64,000 bases of DNA from Xiphydria camelus (lineage: Eukaryota; Arthropoda; Insecta; Hymenoptera; Xiphydriidae), in the NCBI GenBank assembly GCA_963678675.1, contig OY783200.1, positions 10,713,431 to 10,777,430 on the forward strand, in the 5' to 3' direction. Position 1 is the stretch's first letter. The number at the start of each line of letters is the position of its first letter. Position numbers and translations under genes: made by a program. The notes beneath the pieces were generated by a model. It made no database searches, was not told where the DNA came from, and was given only the letters and a program-made list of their open reading frames with translations. Shown piece by piece: positions 1 through 11,625 of this stretch.

Positions 1-1
1 G

Positions 2-1035
2 CTGAATATTTGTATTATGAGACAGCAATTTATTGACGACGCAAAAAAGTTGGATAAAACTGTTGATCCAGATATTTTAATTAAGAAAGAATTACATGAA
101 CTAAAGGCGAATCAAGCTAAAACTTCGTACAATGCTGATAAGACTAGAAACCAGGAGTTGAATGAAAGGATATTTTCGATGGACCTACAAAAAGTAATTT
201 TGCTGCCAGCTATGCCATACATCAAAGACAGTTTTTTTATAAGTCGCCTCGTGGTATACAAAACCTTAAATAGTAGCTCTGCATATAAAAGTGTCACTAT
301 TCTCTGGCATGAAGCTCTAAAAGGTCGTAATGCTGACTCCATTGTAGACAAAATGTTCACTGTTATGAATATGGATGACAACGCTACTTCAATTACATTT
401 TGGGCAGACAATTGCAGCAGCCAGAACAAAAATTGGGCAATATATTCATCTTTGGTGCACATTGTGAATAAGCCAACTGAACTGCAACAAGTAACCGTTA
501 AATATTTGACCAAGCGGCATACTCATATGTCGGCGGATTCTGTAAACGGGAATATTGAAAAAGCTATGAGGGCTGCAGGGACAATCGATAATCTTGATGA
601 GCTCATAAGGATTATCCAAAAATGTAGGAAGAATTTGCTTGTTGAAAAGCAAGAAATTTTCCGGGAATGGAAAAGCAAAAAACGAGTTACTCGCAAGAGG
701 GAGTCCGCAGCTATAAACGAAGACGAACCGAACATCTCTAATGTACTTCTTCGTGACATCGTTGAAGCAAAGTTTGTCAAGGGAAGGCGTGAATTATTTT
801 ATAAAACTGATTTTGAAACTAAAGATTATATTCAGTGTAAGTTTCTTCAAAAAAATTTTGCTCCAACTTTAGAACTTCCGCCTTTCAAAAAAGCATACCG
901 TGGTATAAATGTGGAGAAAAAGCTACGATAATTAAAGATCTAGTGCCTAAAATAAAAAATTCAAATCACCGTGCTTTTTGGCTAAATCTGCCTGAAAGTA
1001 ACAAATCACGTGATTTACTCAATAATGTTGAGTAA
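2..1035 (+). pseudogene. Sola-like (DUF7869-type) transposase, 3' part
   Basis: The frame is already open at the window edge (C..C-type start just upstream of the first Met at 17), so the 5' part lies outside. Visible marks are a D-L-Q-K-V strand followed by LPAM, then the hallmark FWADNCSSQNKNW near 400-440, and KRHTHMSADSVNGNIEK. The same landmarks occur in the transposase at 24866-26262 (DLQQVIPLP, WSDNCCGQNKN). An A-rich run near 916-920 shifts the frame: the first frame stops at 931, while the other frame continues with a family-like C-terminus (AFWLNLPESN) to a TAA at 1033-1035. Assignment to the Sola superfamily is an inference, supported by the 4-bp target duplications of the two related complete elements in this window. 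Confidence 0.7.
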
Positions 1036-1977
1036 ACCTGAAGATCAACATCGAACACAGTGCTCTCGATTGAGAGTGTCCAACATACAAGAGAGCAGTG
1101 CAAGAGGAGAAGAGGAGAGTTGGATGGATCGAGTAGCAACCACAGATGGAAGAGACGATATGGTACACAAATGCACAAAGTTTTTTTGAGCGCATAAGGA
1201 TGAAATATTATACAATATGAAGTGGTAGGCAGAATGAAGCCTGCAATTATAGCGTTATTGGGGACTCGGGTGACTACAAAAATTGGAGACAGCGAAGTGG
1301 GTATACCGGGTTATAGAGTGTAATCAGTTGTATTCTGGCGAACGTGTTACAACCTAACAGCTCTTCAGGTGGGTCGAGAACCTGTGTTCTATAACGGGTA
1401 CTCTATAACTCATTATTTGACCTGAGTGCATCATGCATCCTGGAATTCCGTGGCAGCTGTTCACAAAGGCAGATTTACTACCTGGGAAGGCCGGTATATG
1501 ACGTAGATCCCGTTCGTTCTTTCAACACTCCCAACGGTACGGAATGACGAATCGGGAAATGCTCACATTTTTGAAAAACCCCCAAACGCAGCTGGCTACC
1601 CCTTCTATCCGACGTATCTACACGTCACGTTAGGACTGTTACTACATAGTCAGCCCCTCGCCGAAGCGTCAGTCAGTCCGCTTCATACCTCACCATCATT
1701 CACACCGCGTAATGTCAAGGCTCTTATACATATCAACTGTTAATAAATTGAAGCGTGGAAGTACCAAAGGCACTAAGTGCCAAAATATGATATTTACAAG
1801 TATTTGACTCAAAACATTCTAAATACCATTGCGAATGACCCTGCAAAAGTAATAAGTGCCAGCGTTTATATTTTAGTTTGTAAAGTAAATTGAAGATGGT
1901 GCTAGGTGTTATGTCCACCATAATGTGATTTACAAAGGGTATAAGTGCCATCTGTTCTGTGGCTTATAAGAGAACAG
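1036..1977. other. No gene seen; mixed repeat-like sequence
   Basis: No convincing coding stretch. Between about 1750 and 1950 the words AAGTGCC and TAAGTGCC recur, a word also present in the short element at 11378-11625 and near 43630. Confidence 0.4.
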
Positions 1978-2184
1978 TGTAAAGTATGCGCGTTACAGTA
2001 TATGCGCGCGCTATAGTATGTTCGTAGCGGCGTGAGAACACTCGCGGCTCTCCCGCTCACTCTCCGTGTGCTCGCCGACTTGAGCGCACACGTGTTGTAT
2101 ATGATTAGGCGTATGGAATAAACCTAGGCTAAGTTTATTAAGAGTCCTGTTTATTTCTACCCGCGGTCCTTAATAGTCAATACA
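1978..2184 (+). repeat. Possible solo LTR with primer-binding-like site
   Basis: A TG...CA-bounded, roughly 207-bp stretch with an AATAAA signal near 2120 ends at AATACA and is followed by ACTGGCAACGAGGAT, which resembles the primer-binding region of Mag-type gypsy elements. No gag or pol follows. Boundaries and identity are tentative; no second LTR was found. Confidence 0.3.
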
Positions 2185-2627
2185 TAGCAACTGGCAACGA
2201 GGATTCGAAAAGTTGAGAAGTGAGAATATGTGTGCATGGGTGGTCACGGCGACGCGAGTACAGTCCGACAAGCAGTCTTGATGGCAAGCGTGCTGGCTGC
2301 TATGATGGAAAATGACGTCATTGCTGGGTCCCGTGCGTGAACGCGTGCTGGAATTTCGTTATAGCTCATGTCCTATTTTTCATGCGTGTTTGTATGCTTG
2401 TTGCTTTACTATAGCTTTAATTACTATAGTGGCATTGATAAATAAACAGTGAAATTGAGAAATAAATAGTGAAATTGAAAAATAAGTTCTGTTTTACACG
2501 TAAGTTGAACAATTACATATTATTAATGGACGAATGATATAATTATTATTTCACAGAATACCTAACCTCTAATGTTATGTTTACGATTTATTAATGTCAT
2601 TTCAGAACAGTATTTCAGTATCAAAGC

Positions 2628-3729
2628 ATGGCAAAAGCTGAAAAGTGGACGACTCAACAAATAGAGTTGTTGATTAATGCATATAAAGAAGAATCCTGCT
2701 TGTACGCGACCAATCAAGCTAATTATCACAATAAGCATCTACGCGGAGAAGCCCTCGTTCGAGTATGCGAAACAGTGAAAAAGTTAAGGCCGACAGCCTG
2801 TCCAAAAGAATGTCAAAGTAAATTTCACAATTTAAGAAACCAATTTAATATTGAGCATTCAAAAGTCAGAGCATCATATAAAAGTGGGACTGGCACCAAT
2901 AATGTATCATTTTCAAATTTAAGCAAAATTTATAAAACCACAGGCTGTAAGAAAGTCTATTAATAATCATGAATTATTGACACATTTTTAGATATATCAA
3001 CCAGCCCTATGGTATTACCAAAACTTATTATTTCTAGAAGCGTATGTAAAGCCACGTTAGAGCCGAAATTCATTGGAGAAATGCGATAAGGACCCAGAGT
3101 CACAACAGGTACTTTGAGACATTAGAATATACATACAAGCATATTTATCAAGTTGTAAACTAATGTTTGAAACATTTCAGGATACTGCAAGTTCTGTAAT
3201 GGATGATAAAAGTGAACATAGCCAAATATTCGAAGGCAATGAGTACATGGATGTGGTTATTCTCGATGAGGATTTTGGATCAGAAATTGAAGCGCAGGAT
3301 TTACCTTTGACATCTTCAATCAGTGCAGCACCGTCAACATCAAATTCAAATGTTCAGCAAGCCCAGCCTACATTCATACCACCTAGTCCTGCAAGCCCAG
3401 CGTTGTCAACACCCTCAACATCCGGAATATCCAGTGTATCGCAGCGTCGTTCAAAAATAAAAAAACCAGTGGATTCATCGGGCGATGAGTATGCTAGCGC
3501 CATACACGAGCTTGCTGAGTCAATGAAGCAGCCCTTTACAATTAATACTAGGAATAATGGCACTCCACCATCAGACCCAGTTGACAGTTTTGTGAACTTT
3601 ATTGCTTCGCTTCTTCGCAGTTTCACCGATGAAGAATTAAAATTACAATTAATGAACGAAATATCTCAAATAGTCATGAATGCTAAATCCACAGAATTAC
3701 ATCGTGCAAAAAAGAAGCAAAAATGTTAA
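2628..3729 (+). pseudogene. MADF-BESS domain protein (broken)
   Basis: Residues 1-106 give a MADF (Myb/SANT-like) domain: WTTQQIELLINAYKEES, SCLYATNQANYHNK, LRPTACPKECQSKFHNLRNQ. The expected end of the domain appears in another frame at about 2993-3110 (PALWYYQNLLFLEAYVKP) after a GTAAGA...TTTTAG segment of only 44 bases, and contains an in-frame TAG. A good intron (donor 3111, acceptor AG at 3179-3180) leads to the last exon. That exon holds an acidic and Ser/Pro-rich linker and a BESS-like helix (DPVDSFVNFIASLL) near the C-terminus, with stop at 3727-3729. MADF-BESS proteins bind DNA and often accompany PIF/Harbinger elements; no transposase is adjacent here. The frame break plus nonsense codon suggest a pseudogene. 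Confidence 0.7.
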
Positions 3730-3835
3730 TTTAAAATAATATTTATAAAAGTAAACCAGCAAAATTAAATATAATAAAAAATGAATTTTTCAGCAAAATA
3801 ATTTTCGTTCAAATTTATGATAATAATTCAAACAA

Positions 3836-4594
3836 TATACAGACTGTTCCCCTCTATACACGCCAGCGTAGCACACTGCATATCGGTTGGTGCTATCGGA
3901 TCTAAGATGGTTCCCTAAAATTAGGTGACAATACCGACAGCCCAGACACGAACCAAATAGATATTTCAGTCCGAAAAACATCGGTCATCTCAATAGTGGT
4001 GAATGTGATAGACGCTCCGACAGATAGCTTGATAATCGTTTGAATTTCTTTCGAATAATCAAGATAGTGGACGGAAGCAGTGCCATTTTTCTCTGGTTGC
4101 TTGTGCATAAAGAGCAGGAAAGGAGACATCAGTATCTCAGAAGAAGTGCCATCAGATAAGTTACTTCCTAACTGACCGTCTTAACCTCATTTTGATAACC
4201 ACAAAAATATTTGTCCTTCATACGTGATCAAAATGAGGTTAAGATGGTCAGTTAGGAAGTAACTTATCTGATGGCACTTCTTCTGAGATACTGATGTCTC
4301 GTTTCCTACTCTTTATGTACAAGCAACCAGAGAAAAATGGCACTGCTTCCGTTCACTATCTCGATTATTCGAAAAAAATCTAAACGATTATCAAGCTATC
4401 TATCAGAGCATCTATCACATTCACCACTATTGAGATAACCGATGCTTTTCGGACTGAAACGTCTATTTGGTCGTGTCTGGGCTGTCGGTATTGTCACCGA
4501 ATTTTAGGGAACCATCTTGAATCCGATAGCGCCAACCGATATGCAATGTGCTACGCTGGCGTGTATAGAGAGGTAACGTGTAACAGTCTGTATA
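3836..4594. mobile_element. Long foldback (hairpin) MITE
   Basis: Two arms of about 355 bp are inverted copies around a roughly 40-bp centre near 4190-4230. Outer ends read TATACAGACTGTT and AACAGTCTGTATA. The flanks allow a TA duplication (TA|TACAG...CTGTA|TA) or CAA; I cannot decide. Arms differ at scattered positions. No coding capacity beyond mirror frames. Confidence 0.8.
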
Positions 4595-5172
4595 CAAGTA
4601 TTATATACATATAGAATTATACTTCATTGCAATATTTTCACTTTCATGAAGCTATCGATTACCTGTTTCAATTGGCGAAAATAGCGAAGTGGGCGACATC
4701 TGTTATTTATCTTGAAAAGTCAAATAGAGGTGAACAACAAAGATTCCCCGTTATTCTTCATTAGTAAAACGTGATTAATTTTGCTTTTAAATAGATATGT
4801 TTTAAACTATTTGAACTTAAGTGGTGCTAATATTGTAATAGTGATGTCCTGCGATAAAAAATATGGAGTTAAAATTATTTGTTTTGTGGTATTAACAGAT
4901 AAAATAGCATGAAAACCAGACCCACTCTTTGAGAGACTAGGTTAGAAAAACCAAAATAAACTTATCAGTTTTTTTGTATTCCAGTTTTTGAAGTGTTTGC
5001 AGATTTTCTTGTAATATTTCATAAGAAGTTAATAAGAAAGTTAATAAGTTAGTAAGAAACAACCCGTTTAAACTGCAGTAAGTAGTAATTCTATAAGCTA
5101 AAAAATAAATGATGTTTAAGGGCACAATCAGTTTATTTTTTCAGGATTAAGAAATTAGCTGTTTATAATAAC
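4595..5172. other. AT-rich spacer, nothing recognised
   Basis: No ORF with family features, no clear repeat. It may hold the promoter of the THAP gene that follows. Confidence 0.4.
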
Positions 5173-5919
5173 ATGCAGTTTGTACATAAGACTATAGACA
5201 CTAAATCAAGAAAAATATGTTCAGTACCTCAGTGTTCATCATACAGTACTACAAATATTTCATTACACTCATTTCCAGCCGATCCCAAATTATGCAAGCT
5301 GTGGCAAAGTGTATTAAAAATTGGAAAACCCATTACAAAACATATTATGTTAGTATGCAGCCAACATTTTGTGGAAAGTGATTTTACACCAGGTAAATAA
5401 CATTCGTGATGTGTTACCTAATTAAAATATCTATTTATCTTAACGTAGGTACTATGTTTGATTTTACTTTATATTTTCAGCAACAAACAAAAGGCGCAGG
5501 CTAAAGAGACAAGTTATTCCAAGTCAGAAAATTCCAGTGTTAACTATTACTACCAAAAAATCACTAATTGACAGATCAAAAAGACATTGGTAATAAATTG
5601 GTAATAAATCAACATTTTACAAAAACATGAACATTGAAAATTGATTTGTTTTTAAGGTTACAGAAATGTACAGCAAATATTGAGGATGAGGAAAATTGGT
5701 AAGGCCTACCAGGAGAAAGTGGTAAAACTACAGATCCTCCAGAAATTTGTGAGGACCATAATTATTCAAAACCATCAAGTTCAAGTAAACAAACTTTTAC
5801 ATCTCATACACCATTGCCTGCTCACTTTTCTGAAGACAAAGGAACTGAAACACCATTTAATGATTTCTTTGAGTTCTCTCAAATATTAAACACAGATGTA
5901 AAGCTAATTAATTTTACAG
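5173..5919 (+). pseudogene. THAP zinc-finger protein, three exons, truncated
   Basis: Exon 1 (5173-5392) encodes a C2CH THAP finger: CSVPQC, SLHSFPADPKLCKLWQ, VCSQHFVESDFTPG. Introns follow GT-AG with consistent phase: donor 5393 / acceptor 5480, donor 5590 / acceptor 5656. Exon 2 adds a basic stretch (NKRRRLKRQ) usual after a THAP finger. Exon 3 (5657-5919) has an in-frame TAA at about 5698-5700, then continues with coding-like Ser/Pro-rich sequence to a GTAGGT donor at 5920. No downstream exon was found; the Transib element begins 240 bp further on. THAP fingers bind DNA and occur both in host genes and in P-type transposases, so the origin is open. Confidence 0.65.
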
Positions 5920-6161
5920 GTAGGTGATATCACAAGTAGGTATTAAAGCCACTTACACGAGCTGCACGTAGTCTTTCCCTCTCACTGTACAGGGCGTAGA
6001 GAGAGAGACAGAGGAACAATTGTCTCAGTTTTCTTAAGATTAACTAAGAAATTGCTCAGTTCGTAAGCGGCCTATGTTTAATATATCAGTTCATTTAATA
6101 ATATACGTATATGTCTATTTTTAGGACTTACTTTTGACATATTGTGAACAATAAATAGATG

Positions 6162-6200
6162 CACAGTGGGCCGTTTACCCCTTCTAGGTGGACAAAATGC
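6162..6200 (+). repeat. Transib left end, RSS-like
   Basis: Heptamer CACAGTG (6162-6168), a 23-base spacer (6169-6191), then ACAAAATGC (6192-6200), which matches the vertebrate RSS nonamer ACAAAAACC at 7 of 9 positions. Confidence 0.7.
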
Positions 6201-7202
6201 ATTATCAAAATTCCAGGAAATATGAATGGGTGGTAATTACCAATAAGCAGTTATGTACCTATATTATAAGAATTTGCTTATTACCTGCGTAATGAACAAG
6301 GTAAGAATGTTCAAAGTTAGGCATTCCCTCAGTGGACTTCTAGCCGAACTGTAAGTGACAGTGCAGTGGTTTTCTTATAAGCATTTATAACCGTCATGCG
6401 TGTTTAATAATACTGTTATAATGATGGATTCTACTCTTCAGGGTAAGTACTAACATATTATAAAGAAAAATTGTTAATAAAATCATAAGGTCTGTAAAAA
6501 AAGGGCGAACTAACTAGATCTCGTAGCAAAAAGTGAAGTAATAGTAATTTCCAAATTTTCTCAGAGCATAACTAAAATTATCCACCGATATCCAGGCTGC
6601 TTTTTCTGTACGTTTAAGCCCAATGTGTCAGCATTACGTGGAAAAAAAAAATTGACTGCAACCACTTGCCGAAACTATATTTTTTAAAAATTTTTCAGAT
6701 GTGTACTCAATATCTAAAGCAGCTTTCTTTGAAGAGTGGCTGAAATACCCGGTAGATGACAAAAATGTCATGTTATTTAAATATATCGCAACAAAATTTG
6801 ATTTAGTAGATATAACCGAAGAGTCATCGAAAGCTATTAAAATGAAAGTGGCAAGTGTTTCTGCTAAAATGAAGGATTAGTGGACCAAGTGCGGACGGAC
6901 GAAGGAGAAGTTTATTTCCACATTTGCAGGCTGGTTGCATGGAGACGACATCGAATTTCAAATTAATAAATATCCGCCGCAGCCATTGACATCCAAGGAC
7001 ATTGTGCGCAATGTTGGCTGACCGAAAAAAGACTGGCGATTCTTCGTTTAAGACGAAAAAAAGGCGTATCCAAGATCTGGTGGCGACGCGTAGTACGCAT
7101 GAGCTCACTACTGCTGCTGAAGTTAGTGTGCGGTTAGCCGGACATAAAAAAGCTGCTAATATTATAAAAGACATTAGGGAGAATGTACAAGAAGTTACTA
7201 GT

Positions 7203-7239
7203 AGATGTAGTAGTAGTAGTAGCAGTAGTAGTAGTAGTG
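7203..7239 (+). repeat. (AGT)n microsatellite in the Transib gene
   Basis: About twelve AGT/AGC units encode a poly-Ser run inside the N-terminal part of the transposase; I would not expect it in the family consensus. Confidence 0.8.
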
Positions 7240-8442
7240 CAGTCACCTCCAAAATGCGTCTATTAAGTCCTGAGGAAGCATTGACATACTATGTGGATGC
7301 GAAATTAACAAGCTTTGCCTATAAACAAAGCAGAAAATGGACTTTAAAAGCTGGACACCAACTTTTTCCATCCTATTATGCTTTACAAGGGGCGAAAATG
7401 GCTTGTTATCCATCTGCGGAGGACATTATTGTAAGTGAGACGCAAGGTGAAATTAAAGTGCAGGCGATTTTGGATTTAACAGCTAGAAGATTAGTAACAG
7501 TACAAAGCGATGTGATTAGTACCTCATTTACAGACTCATCATCACTTACTCTGGTCAGTAAATGGGGATGTGATGGTAGTTCTGGTCAGAGTATGTACAA
7601 ACAGACATTTTCTGCTCCTGAAGATAGTGACGAATTTTTATTTATGTTTATGCAAAGTGGTGATACTGTTGTATGGAAAGATCCACGCCCTTCATCAACA
7701 ATATATTGTCGCCCATTCAAATTTTTTTTGCATAAAGAAACTACAGATTTTACAGTTTCCGAAACAAATAAAATCAGGGATGAAATCAATTCATTGCTTC
7801 CTACGACATGTATGATTGGGAATATCGAAGTTACAGTGTCTCATAATTTATGTTTAACCATGGTTGATGGTAAAATCTGTAATGCTCTGACCGAAACTAC
7901 TTCATCCCAACAATGTTATATTTGTGGTGCAACCTCAAAGCATATGAATGATGAAACAAAAAATTTTCCTAACCAGGAAAACCATTTCAGTTTTGGTCTG
8001 TCTACCTTACACGCGTGGATTCGTTGTTTCGAGTGTTTACTTCATATTGTTTATCGCCTTCCTGTAAAAACCTGGCAGATTAGAAATGCGGAAAGTAAAA
8101 TTCTAGTAAAAGAGCGTACCCGTGAGATTCAATCCCGTTTCAAACAAGAGATGGGACTTATTGTAGACAGACCAAAACCGGAATACGGAAACTGTAACGA
8201 CGGAAATACTGCTCGTAAATTTTTTAGTAATCCGGCATTAAGTGCTGAAATTACTGGTGTAGAAATAACCCTTACTAAAAACTTAGATTATTTGCTAACA
8301 GCACTGTCTTCGGGTTACGATATAAACTTATCAGAATTTAGAAAGCTAACAATTAAAACAAAACAAATTTATTTAAATCATTATTCGTGGTACTACATGC
8401 CCGTTACATTGTACAAGCTTCTTAACTACAGTGAAGACATTA

Positions 8443-8853
8443 CAGTGGTCCCTCTATAACTCGCGCGTTTCGGGGCTGTAAATTCGCAGAATTATGAGTT
8501 AGAGAAGCTTCGCTTTAGCCCCCACTCACCTCAATGGAGGCGTGGCAAAAGAAAGGGACAGCGTGGTTTCTAGACAGAGAACACACGATAAGTTGCGCGC
8601 GGCTCTGGTGAAATTGGGACCGTGCAGCTGCTTGGAGGGGATACGGCGAACGATCGTGCGCAACTAGTGGTGAAGCTTGAAGTTAGGTAGCACGTCTCTC
8701 CATACATACCGGCTTCTCCTCTCTATATTTTCACGCGCACCTCTGTGCGCACTTCATGCTATGGCAGCAGTCATGGCGTCACGGGAGAAGTGGAGGCAAT
8801 CGCTTCCCCTCTCGCGCGAGTTATGGAGGGCGCGAGTAATAGAGGGGCCACTG
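8443..8853. mobile_element. Tc1/mariner-type MITE inside Transib
   Basis: Ends read CAGTGGTCCCTCTATAACTC on the left and, reversed, CAGTGGCCCCTCTATTACTC on the right, flanked by TA on both sides (8441-8442, 8854-8855). CAGT ends and TA duplication fit pogo/Tigger or mariner derivatives. GC-richer than its host element and without a gene. Confidence 0.85.
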
Positions 8854-9455
8854 TATTCAAGTACCACAGATAGAGATTTATTAAATATGCTATTAATTAC
8901 TTCTGATCCTCTAATTACTAGTCTTAGAGATCTTCCTCGAAAAAACGTTAAAAGTTTTCCTACGGAAGTTTTAAACTTACTTGTTAGTCCTACTATCAAA
9001 GAGAGTACAGTTACGCAAAGCAGCTGCGAACAAACATCCGGGGAAGATGATCATTTCATTAGCGACATTTCACTAACAGAGTATGACAGTAGCGACACAG
9101 ACCCTGACCTGTGAACTGTGCCTTAATTGCGTAGATGTAAATAAAAAAATAAGTATTGGTTGTATATACTGTGATATTTGTGTTAACTACTGTTTTTGTT
9201 GCTTTGAAAGTCCTATTGTAAACAATATATTCTGTCAATAAATATCTCTTATACGTGACCTTTTTTCATATTTAGTCATTACAAATTAGATTTATTTGCT
9301 TTTTTACCATTTATTTAATTCATCTTCACCTTGAGGTCACAATTTATATTTTTAATATTTTCTAACCCCTTCAAAGCGATTCCTATGGGTGTATTTTTTT
9401 AAAACTACTTTTCCCGTTATCTATAACATTCTTAGTGGCCATTCCCTAAGTTTTA

Positions 9456-9494
9456 GAATTGTGTCCAGCTAGAAGGGGTAAACGGCCCACTGTG
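9456..9494 (-). repeat. Transib right end, RSS-like
   Basis: Read on the minus strand: CACAGTG, a 23-base spacer, then ACACAATTC (6 of 9 nonamer matches). Confidence 0.65.
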
Positions 9495-9522
9495 CGTCTG
9501 TGAGATGGCACCTCACCAGTTA

Positions 9523-10253
9523 AGGGGTTACATCTTGTCAGAATTTTCGAAAAAATCGATTTTTCGTTTTCGACGGATTCTTAAAGTATAACCTTTCAAA
9601 AATATTCTCTGAAAATTTCAAGTCGATCCGTTCAAAATTGAGCGAGTTACGGCCGTTTTTACAGTTACGTTCGGCAAGCCACGCGACGCAAGTATAACGG
9701 AGTTAAACGCGTTTTTCTCGAAACGACATTTTTCAAATCGGTGGACACGATTACAGACAAACTTCTCAACGGATTTGAATTAAATTTTAGGTAATTGTTG
9801 ACGATAACATTGTCTCGTGATTGAACGTAGGATTTTGACTTCTGATCAAAATTACTATTTTTTTTGCAAGTTAAAAGGGCTAAATTTTAGGCCAAATAAG
9901 AGCTTTTTTCTTTACACGGTCGCCATTTTGTGTCGAATCGCCATAAATTAATTTCCTACGTTCAATCACTAGTCCAGTCAATGTAGAATAAAGTGCAATT
10001 TTGTTTGTTTGTTTCAGATAAACGGCTATCGAGAAATCGTATCCACCGCGCATCCCTACCGCGAAAACGTGCTCCCGGCGACAGGCTATAACTCCGCCAT
10101 TTTTTATCATTTATCTTCATAAAAATTCGCGGATAAAGTTTAAGAATAAAATATTTGAACGTACAAATAGTTGTTTCAATCTACCCTATACTTTCAGAGA
10201 AAAAAATGTGAAAAATGAGATCCGGAGCAAGCTCGTGACTGCAGGTAACCCCT
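9523..10253. mobile_element. 731-bp non-autonomous element, TA target
   Basis: AGGGGTTAC at the left end and GTAACCCCT at the right, each flanked by TA (9521-9522, 10254-10255). The interior is rich in TTTTTCG/CGAAAAA words and has no gene. It sits 28 bp beyond the Transib right end. Confidence 0.65.
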
Positions 10254-10347
10254 TATTAAGGGTGTATCCCAAATGCATTCTCTATAATTCGTCTGGTCCT
10301 CTTATGAGCTCTATTGAAAGCATTTTGAGCTATATTTAGAAGATCTT

Positions 10348-10875
10348 CATATCGTCCTATTACTGCCAAAAGTCACTAACTGACATTTTTGAGAAAGATC
10401 TGAAAATTCAATCACCAACTGTATTTTGAAGGTGAGTGTCTATAGAAAAAGTCATTAACTACAATTTCTTGCGATATAATTGAAGGGGCAAGTGGATGAA
10501 TGTGTTATGTTACGATTTCCGAAAAATAGAGATATTCGGTGGAGGAACATGTTATGTATCACTGTATCATATCACAGACTTTCATAAGTATACTAACACT
10601 CTTTCATTGACTTTTAGAATGGATGAACGTATCATGTTACAAAATTTTGTATTTTAAATTCAGAAACAAATTACCTAAAATCGATTTTGTGACAAATAAG
10701 CTAATTGTAACATAACACATTCATCCACTTGCCCCTTCAATTATTATATCGCAAGAAATTGTAATTAATGACTTTTTCCATAGACACTCTCCTTCAAAAT
10801 ACAGTTGGTGATTGAATTTTCAGATCTTCCCCAAAAATGTCAGTTACTGACTTTTGACAGTAATAGGACGATATG
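10348..10875. mobile_element. Foldback MITE in the Harbinger gene
   Basis: Inverted arms of about 170 bp (10348-10520 and 10710-10875) start CATATCGTCCTATTACTG. A target duplication is not obvious in the flanks. Confidence 0.75.
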
Positions 10876-11071
10876 TAGGTGGAATCAATCATTCTTTTAA
10901 AGGGTATGCTGAATCTCCTAAAATTACTGCATTAGGATAAGACTTCCAGCCATTTTCCATTCTACGAAATAGTGAACTATTACGGAGCACTCTTGCATCG
11001 TGTACACTGCCAGGCCAATTAGCGCTTACATAATAAAATGTCATATCCGGTCCACAAATAGCCATACAATT

Positions 11072-11327
11072 GAGGGGTTCCGTTCCAAAATTTGCCTTGT
11101 CCAGTTTATACAAAAAATTAGATAGCGACTTCTATGGCATCTGTTAATAGCCATCTATGCATTAAGCCACCTAAAACGTGTCAAAAGCCACCACTAAAAC
11201 GTGTTATAATACATCCACTAGTGTATATTTGGTTGCCTAATATTTCCGTAGTTCTAGTAAAACGTTTCTTGCGAATTGTGAAATTTTATGTAAAGTGAAC
11301 AAGGCGAGTTTTGGAATGGCACCCCTC
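11072..11327. mobile_element. 256-bp MITE in the Harbinger gene
   Basis: Ends GAGGGGTTCCGTTCCAAAAT and, reversed, GAGGGGTGCCATTCCAAAAC, flanked by AATT on both sides (11068-11071, 11328-11331). Removing it plus one AATT rejoins the Harbinger frame at ...HLIN|CMAICG. Confidence 0.8.
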
Positions 11328-11377
11328 AATTAATTAAATGTTTTCCGTGTCGATCCACGAAAGCCGGTTCATTAAAT

Positions 11378-11625
11378 GAAGAGTATAATTTCTAAAGGGC
11401 CTAAGTGCCATAATTGCAAAAATATATTTTTGGTTGAAAATGGTCGTAAGTGCAAACCCCAATGCATCTGAAAAGGGTCTATGTGCAAAAGCATACGTAG
11501 AGGCTCAAAACTCAAAAATCTGCAAGACATGCTCGACTATATTTATATGAAGCATCTGCCTGTTTTTGCCGATTTCCCCAACTTTAGCTTTTTAGCACTT
11601 AGACCCTTTAGAAGTTATACTCTTC
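11378..11625. mobile_element. 248-bp MITE in the Harbinger gene
   Basis: Ends GAAGAGTATAATTTCTAAAG and, reversed, GAAGAGTATAACTTCTAAAG, flanked by AAAT on both sides (11374-11377, 11626-11629). Contains repeated AAGTGC words. Confidence 0.8.

Larger units (their letters stand above)
6421..9114 (+). pseudogene. Transib transposase (RAG1-core homolog)
   Basis: Exon 1 is tiny (ATG 6421 to 6442, GTAAGT donor); exon 2 starts at 6699 after TTTTTCAG and the phase joins cleanly as G|AT. Family motifs in 7002-8459 are LSKWGCDGSSGQS-like (KWGCDGSSG), MVDGKICNALTE, the zinc motif CYICG, LHAWIRCFECLLHI, and GLIVDRPKPEYGNCNDGNTA. The D of WGCDG, the D of MVDGK and a later E are candidates for the DDE triad by analogy with RAG1. 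Damage: an in-frame TAG near 6878, a frameshift near 7014, and a 411-bp insertion at 8443 cutting the gene just after NYSEDI. The C-terminus (DRDLLNMLLITSDP) resumes after it, with some 40 codons missing. The Ser run encoded at 7203-7239 is a trinucleotide expansion. Confidence 0.85.
6162..9494 (+). mobile_element. Transib DNA transposon
   Basis: Terminal inverted repeats of about 31 bp open with CACAGTGGGCCGTTTACC at both ends, differing at one position (TAGGTGG versus TAGCTGG). The interior carries a RAG1-core-like transposase (6421-9114). No identical 5-bp target duplication is visible: flanks are AGATG on the left and CGTCT on the right, so the insertion is old or one flank was rearranged. 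Length 3333 bp including a 411-bp element inserted later. Confidence 0.85.

Noticed and set aside
3790..4129. Minus-strand frames in the 3.8-4.6 kb foldback
   Set aside because: They mirror each other across the two arms and show no protein family features.
6824..7252. Leu-rich minus-strand frame resembling a membrane segment
   Set aside because: It is the reverse of the Transib coding region and its AGT repeat.
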